Below are positions 38,569 through 46,866 of a stretch of 64,000 nucleotides of DNA, piece after piece (the first letter of the stretch is position 1; each line of letters starts with the position of its first letter). The position numbers and the translations under genes were made by a program. Source of the stretch: Halomonas sp. KAO (lineage in GTDB: Bacteria; Pseudomonadota; Gammaproteobacteria; Pseudomonadales; Halomonadaceae). The notes beneath the pieces were generated by a model. That model was given only the letters and a program-made list of their open reading frames with translations. It made no database searches and had not been told where the DNA came from. Location: NCBI RefSeq assembly GCF_015595025.1, contig NZ_JADNRL010000019.1, forward strand, positions 63,204-127,203. Reading direction: 5' to 3'.

Positions 38569-40759
38569 AAGGCGACTCCTTGTTGCAGCCATCCCTGGAC
38601 GGCTCGCGCTCACCGCGCCGCCAGGCAAAGTAGCGCGCCAGCCACCCCAGCAGGCGCTCCGGTTTATGGGCATTCTTCCACACCCCGGCGGCGGCCTTCA
38701 CCGCCTCACTGCGGGTGGGGTAGGGGTGGATGGTGGAGAGCAGGCGATTGAGGCCGATCCCGCGGGTCATCGCCAGGGTGAAGGTCGCCAGCATCTCACC
38801 AGCCTCGGCACCGACAATGCTAGCCCCCAGGATGCGGTCACTCCCCGGGCGAGTCAGCACCTTGACGAAGCCCCGGGCCTCATCTTCGGCCAGGGCGCGA
38901 TCCAGCTCACCCAGCGAATAGCGGGTTACCTCGACATCGACACTCTTCTCTCGAGCCTCGCGTTCATTGAGCCCGACGCGCGCGATCTCCGGCGTGGTAA
39001 AGGTGACAGCCGGCAGCGCCTGGTAACTGACCCGGAAGCGCTTGACCTCCCCGAACAGGGCATTGACGGTGGCGTGCCAGGCCTGATGGGCACCGGCATG
39101 CGTCAGCTGGTAGGGCCCCACCACATCGCCACAGGCCCAGACATTGGGCAGCACGCTGCGCAGCGTCTCGTCCACCTCCAGGGTACCGTTCTGCCGGGTC
39201 TCGACTCCCAGCGCCTCGAGCCCCATGCCGGTCACATTGGCTTCGCGGCCCACGGCCACCAGCAGATGGGTCAGGGGCAGGCGCGTATGGCTGTCATCGG
39301 CGTCGGCCACCTCGAGGGCGTGACCCTCGCCGTCGGCGACGATCCGCAGCGCCCGATGGCCCAGCAGCAGCTGCACTCCCTCCTCTTCCATGGCGACCTC
39401 GAGCTCCCTGGCCACCTCGGTATCCTCGCGGGGAAGGAGCTGTTCGGCAGACTCCACCAGGGTCACCCGGCTGCCCAGCATGGCGAGACTCTGCCCCAGC
39501 TCACAGCCGATCGGGCCACCCCCAAGCACCACCAGGCGCTCGGGCAGCGTATCGAGCTGCCAAAGGTTGTCGGACGTGAGCACCTTCACCGCCTCGATAC
39601 CGGGCAGCTCAGGCACCCGCGGTCGCGCACCACTGGCGATGATCACCTGCCGTGTGGTCAGGGTACGCTCCCCTTCGGGCGTCGCCACCCTGACCTCCCA
39701 GGGGCTCGTCAGTCGCGCATCGCCCTCGAGGACGTCCACGCCCAGGCCACGATAACGCTCGGGACTGTCGTGGGGCTCGATGCGCTCGATGGCATCCTCT
39801 ACATGGGCCATCACCGCCGCGAAATCTACCCTGGGTTCCGCTACCCGGACGCCATAGCGACCCGCCCGTCTAATCTCCCGGACCGAGCGTGCCGCGCGAA
39901 TCAGTGCCTTGGAGGGCACGCAGCCGGTATTGAGGCAGTCGCCTCCCATGCGCTCCCGCTCCACCAGGGTCACTCGAGCGCGCACGGCGGCGCCGATGTA
40001 ACTGGCCACCAGCCCCGCCGCACCCGCGCCGATCACCACGATATCGCGGTCGAACCTCCCGGGGCGCCGGTAGCGACGGGCCAGGGCCCGGCGCCGAACC
40101 ACCGCCACCACGCCCCTGGCGAGCCAGGGAAAGAGGCCAATCAACACGAAGGAGAGCAGCAGCGAGGGTGACAGGATATCGCCCAGTGACTCCAGGTCGG
40201 CCAGCTCACTGCCGGCATTCACGAACACCACGGTGCCCGGCAGCATGCCCAGTTGACTGACCCAGTAGAAGGTGGACAGCCGCATGCGCGTCAGGCCCAC
40301 CACCAGATTGATCACGAAGAACGGGAACAGCGGAATCAGGCGCAGGGTAAAGAGATAGAGGGCACCCTCGCGTCGAATACCGGCATTGATGCGCTCCAGC
40401 TGGCGGGCATAGCGCCGCTCCAGTGGCCCGCGCAACAGGGTGCGCGCGATCAGGGCCGCCAGGGTCGCCCCGATGGTGCTGGCAAAGGAGACCAGCAGCA
40501 GCCCCCCGCCCAGACCGAACAGGGTGCCGCTGAGCACCGTCATCAGGGCCGCCCCCGGCAGGGAGAGCGCCGCCATCGCGACATAGAAAAGGAAGAAGCC
40601 ACCGATCACCGTCACCGGCTCTCGCGACAGCCAGGCATGAAAGCGCGCCTGCTCGGCCTGCAGCACCTCCAGGGTCAGGTAATCATTGGCACCGGACAGA
40701 AAGAAGGCCACCACCAGGGCGGCAATCAGCAGGAGTAACAGCAGTCGATGTGAGCGCAT
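38561..40759 (-). CDS. TVP38/TMEM64 membrane domain fused to a flavin disulfide oxidoreductase
   Basis: The 732-residue chain has an N-terminal DedA/TVP38 region (about 1-240) with SLPGAALMTVLSGTLFGLGGG and RLIPLFPFFVINLVVGLTRM. A lipoamide-dehydrogenase/mercuric-reductase-like half follows: FAD motif VIGAGAAGLVASYIGAA, redox-active cysteines in GGDCLNTGCVPSKALI, NAD motif VVLGGGPIGCELGQSLAMLG and a C-terminal dimerisation domain with HPYPTRSEA. The upstream 74 codons of the open frame are not conserved, so the ATG at 40759 is preferred. Such fusions are known in databases, but the physiological substrate is not. It is coupled to the desaturase gene. Confidence 0.9.
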   Translation of the reverse strand: MRSHRLLLLLLIAALVVAFFLSGANDYLTLEVLQAEQARFHAWLSREPVTVIGGFFLFYVAMAALSLPGAALMTVLSGTLFGLGGGLLLVSFASTIGATLAALIARTLLRGPLERRYARQLERINAGIRREGALYLFTLRLIPLFPFFVINLVVGLTRMRLSTFYWVSQLGMLPGTVVFVNAGSELADLESLGDILSPSLLLSFVLIGLFPWLARGVVAVVRRRALARRYRRPGRFDRDIVVIGAGAAGLVASYIGAAVRARVTLVERERMGGDCLNTGCVPSKALIRAARSVREIRRAGRYGVRVAEPRVDFAAVMAHVEDAIERIEPHDSPERYRGLGVDVLEGDARLTSPWEVRVATPEGERTLTTRQVIIASGARPRVPELPGIEAVKVLTSDNLWQLDTLPERLVVLGGGPIGCELGQSLAMLGSRVTLVESAEQLLPREDTEVARELEVAMEEEGVQLLLGHRALRIVADGEGHALEVADADDSHTRLPLTHLLVAVGREANVTGMGLEALGVETRQNGTLEVDETLRSVLPNVWACGDVVGPYQLTHAGAHQAWHATVNALFGEVKRFRVSYQALPAVTFTTPEIARVGLNEREAREKSVDVEVTRYSLGELDRALAEDEARGFVKVLTRPGSDRILGASIVGAEAGEMLATFTLAMTRGIGLNRLLSTIHPYPTRSEAVKAAAGVWKNAHKPERLLGWLARYFAWRRGEREPSRDGCNKESPYA

Positions 40760-40862
40760 CGGGCCTCCTCGGGCCTGAAAGGACAAGAAAATAAAGAAAA
40801 GGCGAGAAATGAAAGCGTGAATCTGAGTCGTCGGTGGTACGGTATCCTTACGCTTCAATCCC

Positions 40863-41570
40863 ATGATGGCCATGGAGACGATGCCCAACCCACCGCTGAG
40901 CCTGATCATTCCCGTGTTGAATGAAGCCGCAACGATCACGACCACCCTGAGCAGGCTTGCTCCCCTGCGCCAAGATGGCACGGAGGTGATCGTGGTCGAT
41001 GGCGGCAGCCGGGATGGTACCCCTGAACTGGCCCGACCTCACTGCGAAAGGCTGATTAAAGCACCCTGCGGGCGGGCACGACAGATGAACCGCGGGGCAG
41101 AGGTGGCCCGTGGCGAGGCGCTGCTCTTTCTGCATGCGGACACTCACCTGCCCGACAATGCCGATAGCCATATCGACCAGGCACTCTCCCGGGAACGCTG
41201 CTGGGGAAGATTCGATATCCGCCTGGAGGGTGATAGCCGACTGCTGCCGGTGGTGGCTCGCGCCATGAACCTGCGCTCGCGACTGACCGGCATCGCGACC
41301 GGCGACCAGGCGCTGTTCATGACGCGCGCCGCCTTCGATGCCGTAGGGGGCTTCCCCGACCAGCCACTGATGGAGGATATCGCCATCAGTCGTCGCCTCG
41401 GGCGACTCTCTCCCCCGGCCTGCCTGCGCTCGCGGGTGACCAGCTCCGGTCGCCGCTGGGACAGCCAGGGCCCCTGGCGTACCATCTGGCTGATGTGGCG
41501 ACTGCGCTTGCGATACTGGCGGGGAGCACCACCCGAGACACTGGCCAGGGAGTATCGACATGTGCGCTGA
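40863..41570 (+). CDS. TIGR04283-type family 2 glycosyltransferase
   Basis: The 235-residue protein has PPLSLIIPVLNEAATI, VIVVDGGSRDGTPELA, GRARQMNRGAEVARGEALLFLHADTHLP, GDQALFMTRAAFDAVGGFPDQPLMEDIAISRRL and a basic C-terminus. These fit the TIGR04283 glycosyltransferases named for arsenosugar clusters. Four in-frame ATGs lie within the first seven codons (40863-40881), so the exact start is open. It overlaps the next gene by 11 bp; the TIGR04283-TIGR04282 pair is a conserved arrangement. No arsenosugar radical-SAM gene is seen here. Confidence 0.85.
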   Translation: MMAMETMPNPPLSLIIPVLNEAATITTTLSRLAPLRQDGTEVIVVDGGSRDGTPELARPHCERLIKAPCGRARQMNRGAEVARGEALLFLHADTHLPDNADSHIDQALSRERCWGRFDIRLEGDSRLLPVVARAMNLRSRLTGIATGDQALFMTRAAFDAVGGFPDQPLMEDIAISRRLGRLSPPACLRSRVTSSGRRWDSQGPWRTIWLMWRLRLRYWRGAPPETLAREYRHVR

Positions 41571-42225
41571 AGGGGTCGCCGGCAGGGTCAGGCTCGCCAT
41601 CCTGGCCAAGGCCCCGATTCCCGGAAGCGTCAAGACACGCCTCATTCCGGGCTGCGGTGCCGAAGAGGCCGCCCGTGTTCATGCGAGCCTGCTTCGCCAC
41701 ACCCTGGCCGTGGCCTGTGCGGCCCTGCCGGCGAAGCGGATCACGCTGTGTACGGCCCTCGAGCATGAGCACCCGCTGTTTCTCGAGCTGGCGACGAAAC
41801 ATGGCGTCGCCCGGCATGCGCAGCCCGAGGGTGACCTGGGCGAGCGCATGCGATTCGCGCTGACGCCGGGTCCGGCGATGGTTATCGGCAGTGACTGCCC
41901 GACACTGACGCCCGAGCTGCTGAGCGCCTGTGCCGAGGCCTTGGCCGATCACGACGCCGCCTGCCTGCCGGCAGAGGATGGCGGCTATGCACTGCTCGGC
42001 CTCCACGAGGCCCACCCCAGCCTCTTCACCGATATCGACTGGGGCAGCGGGCGCGTCATGGCCCAGACCCGCCAACGCCTGGATGCCCTGGGCTGGCGCC
42101 TGGCCTGCCCGGCCACCGTGTGGGACGTCGACCGCCCCGAGGACCTGAGGCGCTGGCGACACGCTTCCCGCAGCCGTTACACCACCTCCCCTTCTCCTTC
42201 GGATGACGCCCAGCGCAGCCGATGA
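41560..42225 (+). CDS. TIGR04282-type glycosyltransferase/nucleotidyltransferase-like protein
   Basis: The 221-residue protein has the signature RLAILAKAPIPGSVKTRLIPG, then EGDLGERMRFAL, VIGSDCPTLTPELL, LPAEDGGYALLGL and a VWDVDRPEDLRRW end, all typical of TIGR04282. It is related to GT-A fold and CofC-like enzymes. The overlap with the preceding TIGR04283 gene shows coupling. Its 3' end overlaps the convergent YiiX-like gene by 49 bp. Confidence 0.86.
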   Translation: MCAEGVAGRVRLAILAKAPIPGSVKTRLIPGCGAEEAARVHASLLRHTLAVACAALPAKRITLCTALEHEHPLFLELATKHGVARHAQPEGDLGERMRFALTPGPAMVIGSDCPTLTPELLSACAEALADHDAACLPAEDGGYALLGLHEAHPSLFTDIDWGSGRVMAQTRQRLDALGWRLACPATVWDVDRPEDLRRWRHASRSRYTTSPSPSDDAQRSR

Positions 42226-42956
42226 GGGTCGAACCCTGACCCAAGACCCGGCTTGATGATCTGAAAATAGGGCGACAGGTCGAAGTCGCGAGGCGTAAAC
42301 AGGCTGAAGTGTCGGCGGCGAAAGATCCGGCGGCGACATTCGGCGCAGCGCTGCTCATCTCTCAGCCACTCCTCGATGGGAAGAATGGGGTAGTTGATAA
42401 ACTGGAACGCTTCGGCAAGCAGCGTCGAGCAGATTGCACGGGTCGGGTCGCCACTACCCAGTGCCAGCATTCCACGCCGCCAGGGAACCGGAACCGGAGG
42501 GAGCGGCATCAGGTAGCGTGCCAGGTCGAAGATATTGCGCAGATCATAGCGTTGGCCGACGCGATGGGTAGCATGCTCTATCAATTGCTGGATGTCGTTA
42601 TCGGCGAGGCCAACGGGGCGACAGATCCGCAAGGGGTACCCACTGAACTCATCGTAACCGACCAGACGGACCCCCTCGGCCAGGTCCGCCTCGACGAATG
42701 CGGAGCCGGGCGCGCCCCCGGCCCCTATCGCCGCCTCGGATCCGACAAACAACGCCGCATGTGACCAGGACGACTGGGTCAGGTACTTGATGACAGTGCT
42801 CAAGCGTGATGATCCTTCGACCAGCAGGACGTCACCGGGAAGCAGACAGCACCACACCTCGCCAACCGTCACCGACTCGGGCCGGTGCCATGGCCTGGGC
42901 CTCGACAGCCAGCAACTAATGCGATAGCCACAGCTCTCCAGGGCTTTCATCCCCAC
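42177..42956 (-). CDS. YiiX-like permuted papain-fold (NlpC/P60 superfamily) protein
   Basis: The 259-residue protein has the permuted-papain features LLPGDVLLVEGSSRLSTVIKYLTQSSWSHAALFVG (catalytic-type His in SHAALFVG) and a later Cys in AICSTLLAEAF. This is the circularly permuted order of YiiX/YebB proteins, which are putative amidases or lipid-active thiol hydrolases. The C-terminal tail holds CAECRRRIFRRRHF, basic and Cys-containing. There is no signal peptide. Substrate unknown. Confidence 0.8.
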   Translation of the reverse strand: MGMKALESCGYRISCWLSRPRPWHRPESVTVGEVWCCLLPGDVLLVEGSSRLSTVIKYLTQSSWSHAALFVGSEAAIGAGGAPGSAFVEADLAEGVRLVGYDEFSGYPLRICRPVGLADNDIQQLIEHATHRVGQRYDLRNIFDLARYLMPLPPVPVPWRRGMLALGSGDPTRAICSTLLAEAFQFINYPILPIEEWLRDEQRCAECRRRIFRRRHFSLFTPRDFDLSPYFQIIKPGLGSGFDPHRLRWASSEGEGEVV

Positions 42957-43164
42957 CCCTCCACACGTGTCCCTATGGATCAGTATCGTCCAGTGCGCTT
43001 GTTTTTTGTCGCTGGAGACAGCATCGGCTTACACTCACCGTGAAGGAGGCTTGCAACCCTGAACTCAAGCAGCAAGCACAGTGCCACCGATGAGAGTCAG
43101 GCGACGAAAGGGGTGCATCAGAAGTTCCTGCGCCTGTCCCCCCAAGATATTGGAGACAACCCTT

Positions 43165-43779
43165 ATGGAAGACCCGGCCGCGAGCGAGGGTGACAGGCTT
43201 GCCAATCAGCGATCGACACGCCTGGAGCATCTTTCATCGATCAGACCCAAACTGGTCGCTTTCGCCAGGATGCATCTACGCGACAGTGCAATGGCAGAGG
43301 ATGCCGTTCAGGAAGCCCTGATGGCGGCTATCGAGAAGGATGCCACCTTCGCGGGTCGTTCCGGCTATGACACCTGGGTGTTTGGAATATTGAAGTACAA
43401 GATTCTCGATATCATGCGCTACCAGAAGCGCCAGGGGCGGCTCCAGCCTCTCGATGACGAGGAGAGTGATGAGGTCATCGATCGACAGTTTCGAAAAAAC
43501 GGACGCTGGGAAGCCCGTTCTCGCCCGGCAAGCTGGGGAGATCCTGACGCCGTCGTCGAAAGCCAGCACTTCTGGAAGGTGTTCGACGCCTGCATGATCG
43601 CACTGCCGGAGAATACTGCCCGGGTCTTCTCGCTGCGCGAACTGATGGGACTCTCTACCGAGGAGATCTGCCGGCTGCTCGAGATTCGGGAAAACAATTG
43701 CTGGGTGATTCTGCACCGTGCGCGCCTTCGTCTACGCCAATGCATCGAGAAAGGCTGGTTGGAAGGAGAAACATCATGA
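43165..43779 (+). CDS. ECF-type RNA polymerase sigma factor
   Basis: The 204-residue protein has region 2 (about 20-85: MHLRDSAMAEDAVQEALMAAIEKDATFAGRSGYDTWVFGILKYKILDIMR) and region 4 (about 135-195: LPENTARVFSLRELMGLSTEEICRLLEIRENNCWVILHRARLRLRQCIE). A charged linker of about 45 residues separates them. The start at 43165 follows GGAG. The next gene overlaps as ATGA and encodes a zinc-finger anti-sigma factor, so activity is probably controlled by it. Confidence 0.92.
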   Translation: MEDPAASEGDRLANQRSTRLEHLSSIRPKLVAFARMHLRDSAMAEDAVQEALMAAIEKDATFAGRSGYDTWVFGILKYKILDIMRYQKRQGRLQPLDDEESDEVIDRQFRKNGRWEARSRPASWGDPDAVVESQHFWKVFDACMIALPENTARVFSLRELMGLSTEEICRLLEIRENNCWVILHRARLRLRQCIEKGWLEGETS

Positions 43780-43979
43780 TGATGTGCAAAGAGGCCACAC
43801 GGCTGATGTCACTCAAGCATGAACGCAACCTGACCCTTCAGGAAAGGGTTTCACTACGGTTTCACCTGTCAATGTGCGGTGCCTGCAGGCAGTGTGACAG
43901 GCAGTTTACGCTGCTTCGAGAGGCCTGCAGGCGATACGGCTCTGACCATCGGGTGGATCACGAAGACGACGGGCGCTGA
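43776..43979 (+). CDS. Zinc-finger (zf-HC2) anti-sigma factor
   Basis: The 67-residue soluble protein carries HLSMCGACRQC, the HxxxCxxC zinc motif of ZAS-type anti-sigma factors, after CKEATRLMSL. It has no membrane span. Its ATG overlaps the sigma stop codon, giving matched translation. Small ZAS proteins of this type bind and inhibit the cognate sigma and may sense thiol stress through zinc release. Confidence 0.85.
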   Translation: MMMCKEATRLMSLKHERNLTLQERVSLRFHLSMCGACRQCDRQFTLLREACRRYGSDHRVDHEDDGR

Positions 43980-44009
43980 CGCGTCCGTCGGAGCCCCACT
44001 CCATTGATG

Positions 44010-44468
44010 TCACCGGTCGGCGGCAGCGCTTGCCACGCTTTCCAGTACACCGGCGACCTTGTCCAGCGGCAGATCACACTCCTCCAGGGAGTGACGCTCG
44101 GCCAGATAGAGAGGCGAGTTCCACTCCAGCCTGACGCCCTCGTCGACTTCACGGACCACGATCTTCTGGGGCAGATCCAGCGCCATGCTTCCCCGACACT
44201 GCATCATCGGCGTTCCCACCTTCGGGTTGCCGAAGATAAAGGTACGGGTTGCGGGCAGCGTGAGCCCAACTCCTTCCGCGTTGGCGGCGTGGTCGACAAC
44301 CGTCATCAGCGTCAGCCCCTTCTCCTCGAGGGCGCCACGAAGCCGCTGCTCGACACTCTCGATACCATCACTCGACTGCAGGTGCATCACCCCATGCTCT
44401 TGCGCCTGCACTATCACCGGCATGGCCACGAGCATGGTCATTGCCGCCCCGATCAGACACTTTCTCAT
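44010..44468 (-). CDS. Exported DUF302 protein
   Basis: The 152-residue protein has a signal peptide (MRKCLIGAAMTMLVAMPVIVQAQ) and a DUF302 domain (about 35-140). The domain includes SVEQRLRGALEEKGLTLMTVVDHAANAEG, TFIFGNPKVGTPMMQCRGSMALDLPQKIVV and the C-terminal YLAERHSLEECDLPL. Function in the family is unknown. It converges on the sigma/anti-sigma pair and may be a regulon member. Confidence 0.85.
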   Translation of the reverse strand: MRKCLIGAAMTMLVAMPVIVQAQEHGVMHLQSSDGIESVEQRLRGALEEKGLTLMTVVDHAANAEGVGLTLPATRTFIFGNPKVGTPMMQCRGSMALDLPQKIVVREVDEGVRLEWNSPLYLAERHSLEECDLPLDKVAGVLESVASAAADR

Positions 44469-44517
44469 GATACCGGCTCTCTCTTTTGTTGAGTTCCCTA
44501 TCAGGATGGCCAAGAAC

Positions 44518-44573
44518 AGCCCCCCTGAAAAGCCCCGAGCCTGATCCTTCAGGTTCGGGGCTTTTCAGGGGGC
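44518..44573. terminator. Long inverted repeat downstream of the small secreted protein gene
   Basis: The arms AGCCCCC(C)TGAAAAGCCCCGA and TCGGGGCTTTTCAGGGGGCT pair almost perfectly, extended inward by CCTGA/TTCAGG. The inner part AAAAGCCCCGA ... TCGGGGCTTTT reads as a bidirectional rho-independent terminator. The outer CCCCCTG/CAGGGGG extension is unusually long. It lies 8 bp after the stop of the gene at 44581-44838. Confidence 0.7.
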
Positions 44574-44580
44574 TGGTTGA

Positions 44581-44838
44581 CTATAGCCACCAGTAGCGCA
44601 AGTGGTCCTGTGTAACTCCCTTCTCGTTACTTGCTCCTCTGGGCTGTTCTCTTCCACTCTGGCTGATATCTCTTTCAACGCTCCTTCCCCCAAAACCTTC
44701 GTCCTGAGAGACCGGCCCGGCACTATCCTCATACAAAGACTTGCGGCGCTTCTCAAGATACTCGGAATCCATCGCCATTAGGGGTCCGGCACTAAGCATA
44801 AGAGCTATCATGGCAATAACTGCAGATCGAATATTCAT
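44581..44838 (-). CDS. Small secreted hypothetical protein
   Basis: The 85-residue protein has a clear signal peptide (MNIRSAVIAMIALMLSAGPLMA) and a short mature part beginning MDSEYLEKRRKSLYEDSAG. This part is rich in charged and Gly residues and ends YWWL. I recognise no domain. It lies upstream of the DUF302 gene on the same strand with a strong hairpin between them, so it is probably its own transcript. Coding is supported by the signal peptide but not by homology. Confidence 0.6.
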   Translation of the reverse strand: MNIRSAVIAMIALMLSAGPLMAMDSEYLEKRRKSLYEDSAGPVSQDEGFGGRSVERDISQSGREQPRGASNEKGVTQDHLRYWWL

Positions 44839-45669
44839 AACAACACCTCATGTTTTCTGGCACTACCAAGACCTTCGCTCGGGTCTTGCCACTTTGTCCC
44901 TATGGCTACCACTTTCCTTACACCAGAAAATCGAAACTAATTACCCTGCCTCACTCACGAGGGCTCTGATCGAACGGCCTGAACCGGCTGGCTGCCTTGC
45001 CACCGGGGAGACCTGATAATATGAGCATGATGCCTCAGGCTCCTCCTGCATCTGGGCATCAAGATGCTGGACCGCTTGAAGCGACCAGGAGATCATGTAA
45101 CGGGCGACCATCAGCAGAGTACGCCTGGTGCGGGGTGGGGTATGTCCGTGTGACCATCGACGACCACCTCATGTGGCCTTTTTGGCAGCGTTCATTCTGA
45201 TGAAACGAGATGGAGTGCTTTTCTGGCCCTACTGTGATCCGTGCGCTACTACTCCGGGCCTGTTGTTTATCGTCTGTCAGTTAGCATAATCACGCGGCCA
45301 TGCAACAAGATGACACTTCAGCCATTCCAGAGCCATGCTCGAAATAGGTAACGTATTGGGCAGTGTAACGCCGATCTTTGGTTTGTCCTTAGGCTCTGCC
45401 CGAAATCTTTCTGCGCTCGGCTATACGGCGTTAACAATCGAATCAAAGCGCTCACTTACCCTCCGTAAACTCGTGCGCGAGCCCGGTCCGTCTTTTCGCC
45501 GACTTTTCCTTGTCTAACCTTCGCTCGCCGACTTTTCAGACAAAGCCTGGATGCGGATTATCGTGAGACGGGTTCGGACTTATCGAGCGTAATAGTGCTG
45601 GCGTTAGATATTCTTTTCTCCACATAATAATATATAAGCCTGAGGAGTATCATCGTGCAGCCTAAAGCG
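44839..45669. other. Non-coding, lower-GC gap
   Basis: No convincing gene is seen in these 831 bases. Base composition is visibly lower in GC than the flanks. A 156-bp element with imperfect inverted ends (45392-45547) lies inside. Possible short frames lack ribosome-binding sites and domain features. It looks like a decayed insertion region. Confidence 0.6.
45392..45547. mobile_element. Candidate MITE-like remnant with inverted ends
   Basis: The left end GGCTCTGCCCGAAA and the reverse complement of the right end (GGCTTTGTCTGAAA) match at 11 of 14 positions, all differences being C/T. The inside holds CGCCGACTTTTC twice (45497-45508 and 45526-45537) and no transposase. No clear target duplication is visible. 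A deleted insertion sequence is the best guess. Confidence 0.4.
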
Positions 45670-46272
45670 TCAGTATTCGACACCTGTCATTATCCAAATC
45701 ACCCGAGTTTCGGTGTCACCCGGATTATAAATCCAGTGAGGGGCGTCACCGGTCAGCGAAAAACTGTCGCCAGTCTCAAGCACGAACGTCTGCTCACCGA
45801 TGGTCAATTCCAGGGTGCCAGCCTCGACGTACCCCGCCTCTTCCCCGTTGCGCTGCCGCGGGACTTCCCCACCACCGCCGCCTGGCTCGAGCCTCGTCAT
45901 GATCAGCAACAGCTGGCCGCTCAGGCGCGGAGACAACAGCTCTTCCCGCGCACCGATGCCGGAAAATGCCATGGCACGCCGGTGGTCAGCACGCACGATA
46001 TAGTCATGCTCGCCGTTCTCGGCTCCGCCCTCGGGCTGAAAGAACCAGCTGACCCGCACGCCCAGAGCATTGCTGATGGCTTGCAAGACGCCGATGGGCA
46101 ATGACGACACACCCCGCTCGACCTGACTCAAGTAGCCGACAGACTTGTTGACCTCCTTGGCCAGACTGGCCAGCGTGATGCGCTTGGCCTTTCGCAGGTC
46201 ACGAATCTGACGCCCGAGGCGCAGGTCATCGGGATCAGCATTGGCCGCCTTATTCACGCTTTCGTCAGGCAT
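45670..46272 (-). CDS. XRE-family regulator with cupin domain
   Basis: The 200-residue protein has an XRE helix-turn-helix (about 18-75: LGRQIRDLRKAKRITLASLAKEVNKSVGYLSQVERGVSSLPIGVL). A cupin domain follows (about 110-198: EEAGYVEAGTLELTIGEQTFVLETGDSFSLTGDAPHWIYNPGD). This architecture is the PuuR-like class that senses polyamines, amino acids or related amines. It lies in the same orientation after the NTF2, amine-oxidase and BCCT genes and is their likely regulator. Confidence 0.9.
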   Translation of the reverse strand: MPDESVNKAANADPDDLRLGRQIRDLRKAKRITLASLAKEVNKSVGYLSQVERGVSSLPIGVLQAISNALGVRVSWFFQPEGGAENGEHDYIVRADHRRAMAFSGIGAREELLSPRLSGQLLLIMTRLEPGGGGGEVPRQRNGEEAGYVEAGTLELTIGEQTFVLETGDSFSLTGDAPHWIYNPGDTETRVIWIMTGVEY

Positions 46273-46420
46273 CTCGGGTACTCGGATGGCAAAGAATCAC
46301 ACCGAAAAAGAATAACAGAACGCGGGATACCGAAACACCGCCTGATGGCATCACCCCATCGGCCGCCTGTTGTGCCATGACAGGCGCCCCGGTCGAGCGA
46401 CGCGTCCGGGGCGCATCGCA

Positions 46421-46807
46421 TCAGGCGGGATCGAAGGGCGGGCGCTGCTTGCGAAACGCCTGCTTGCGCACGACCTTGCCATCGCGAACCGTGAACAGGT
46501 CTACGCTATCGGCTTCAATAAGCTTACCGTCGGGCTGTGTGGCGACAAAGGTCGATTCCGACACCACACGATTATCGGCAAAGTAATGGGTGCCATTTAG
46601 CCATTGAACATCCGGCTGGGTGCCCCAGGTGTTCTCGAACGCGGCCCGGACGGCATCACGACCCTCGATACGGGTGCCATGCGCCTCGGATCCCGAGACG
46701 GTATCGAACACGATGTCATCCGCGAAGTATGACATGACCGCATCAATGTCGTGACGGTTGAAGGCGTCGAACATGGCGTTCAGGGTGTCATTGCTCATGC
46801 CGTTCAT
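46421..46807 (-). CDS. NTF2/SnoaL-like small protein
   Basis: The 128-residue protein, starting at 46807 after AGAGGAG, has the SnoaL-like pattern LNAMFDAFNRHDIDAVMSYFADDIVFDT, GRDAVRAAFENTW and SVDLFTVRDGKVVRKQAF. The fold forms a cone-shaped barrel used by isomerases, cyclases and binding proteins. It lies 59 bp after the FAD-oxidase gene and may process the oxidase product or act as its partner; function unknown. Confidence 0.8.
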   Translation of the reverse strand: MNGMSNDTLNAMFDAFNRHDIDAVMSYFADDIVFDTVSGSEAHGTRIEGRDAVRAAFENTWGTQPDVQWLNGTHYFADNRVVSESTFVATQPDGKLIEADSVDLFTVRDGKVVRKQAFRKQRPPFDPA

Positions 46808-46866
46808 AGTGCTACTCCTCTTGCCAATCGGGTTAGGTGATTGCCTGCCTGGCAGGCCACATGCCA

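Noticed and set aside
40760..40981. A 74-residue N-terminal extension of the TVP38-flavoprotein
   Set aside because: It covers the divergent promoter region and start of the glycosyltransferase gene; the conserved N-terminus begins at 40759.
45335..45517. A 60-codon frame in the gap after the small secreted protein
   Set aside because: It has no ribosome-binding site or recognisable features and overlaps the candidate mobile-element remnant.
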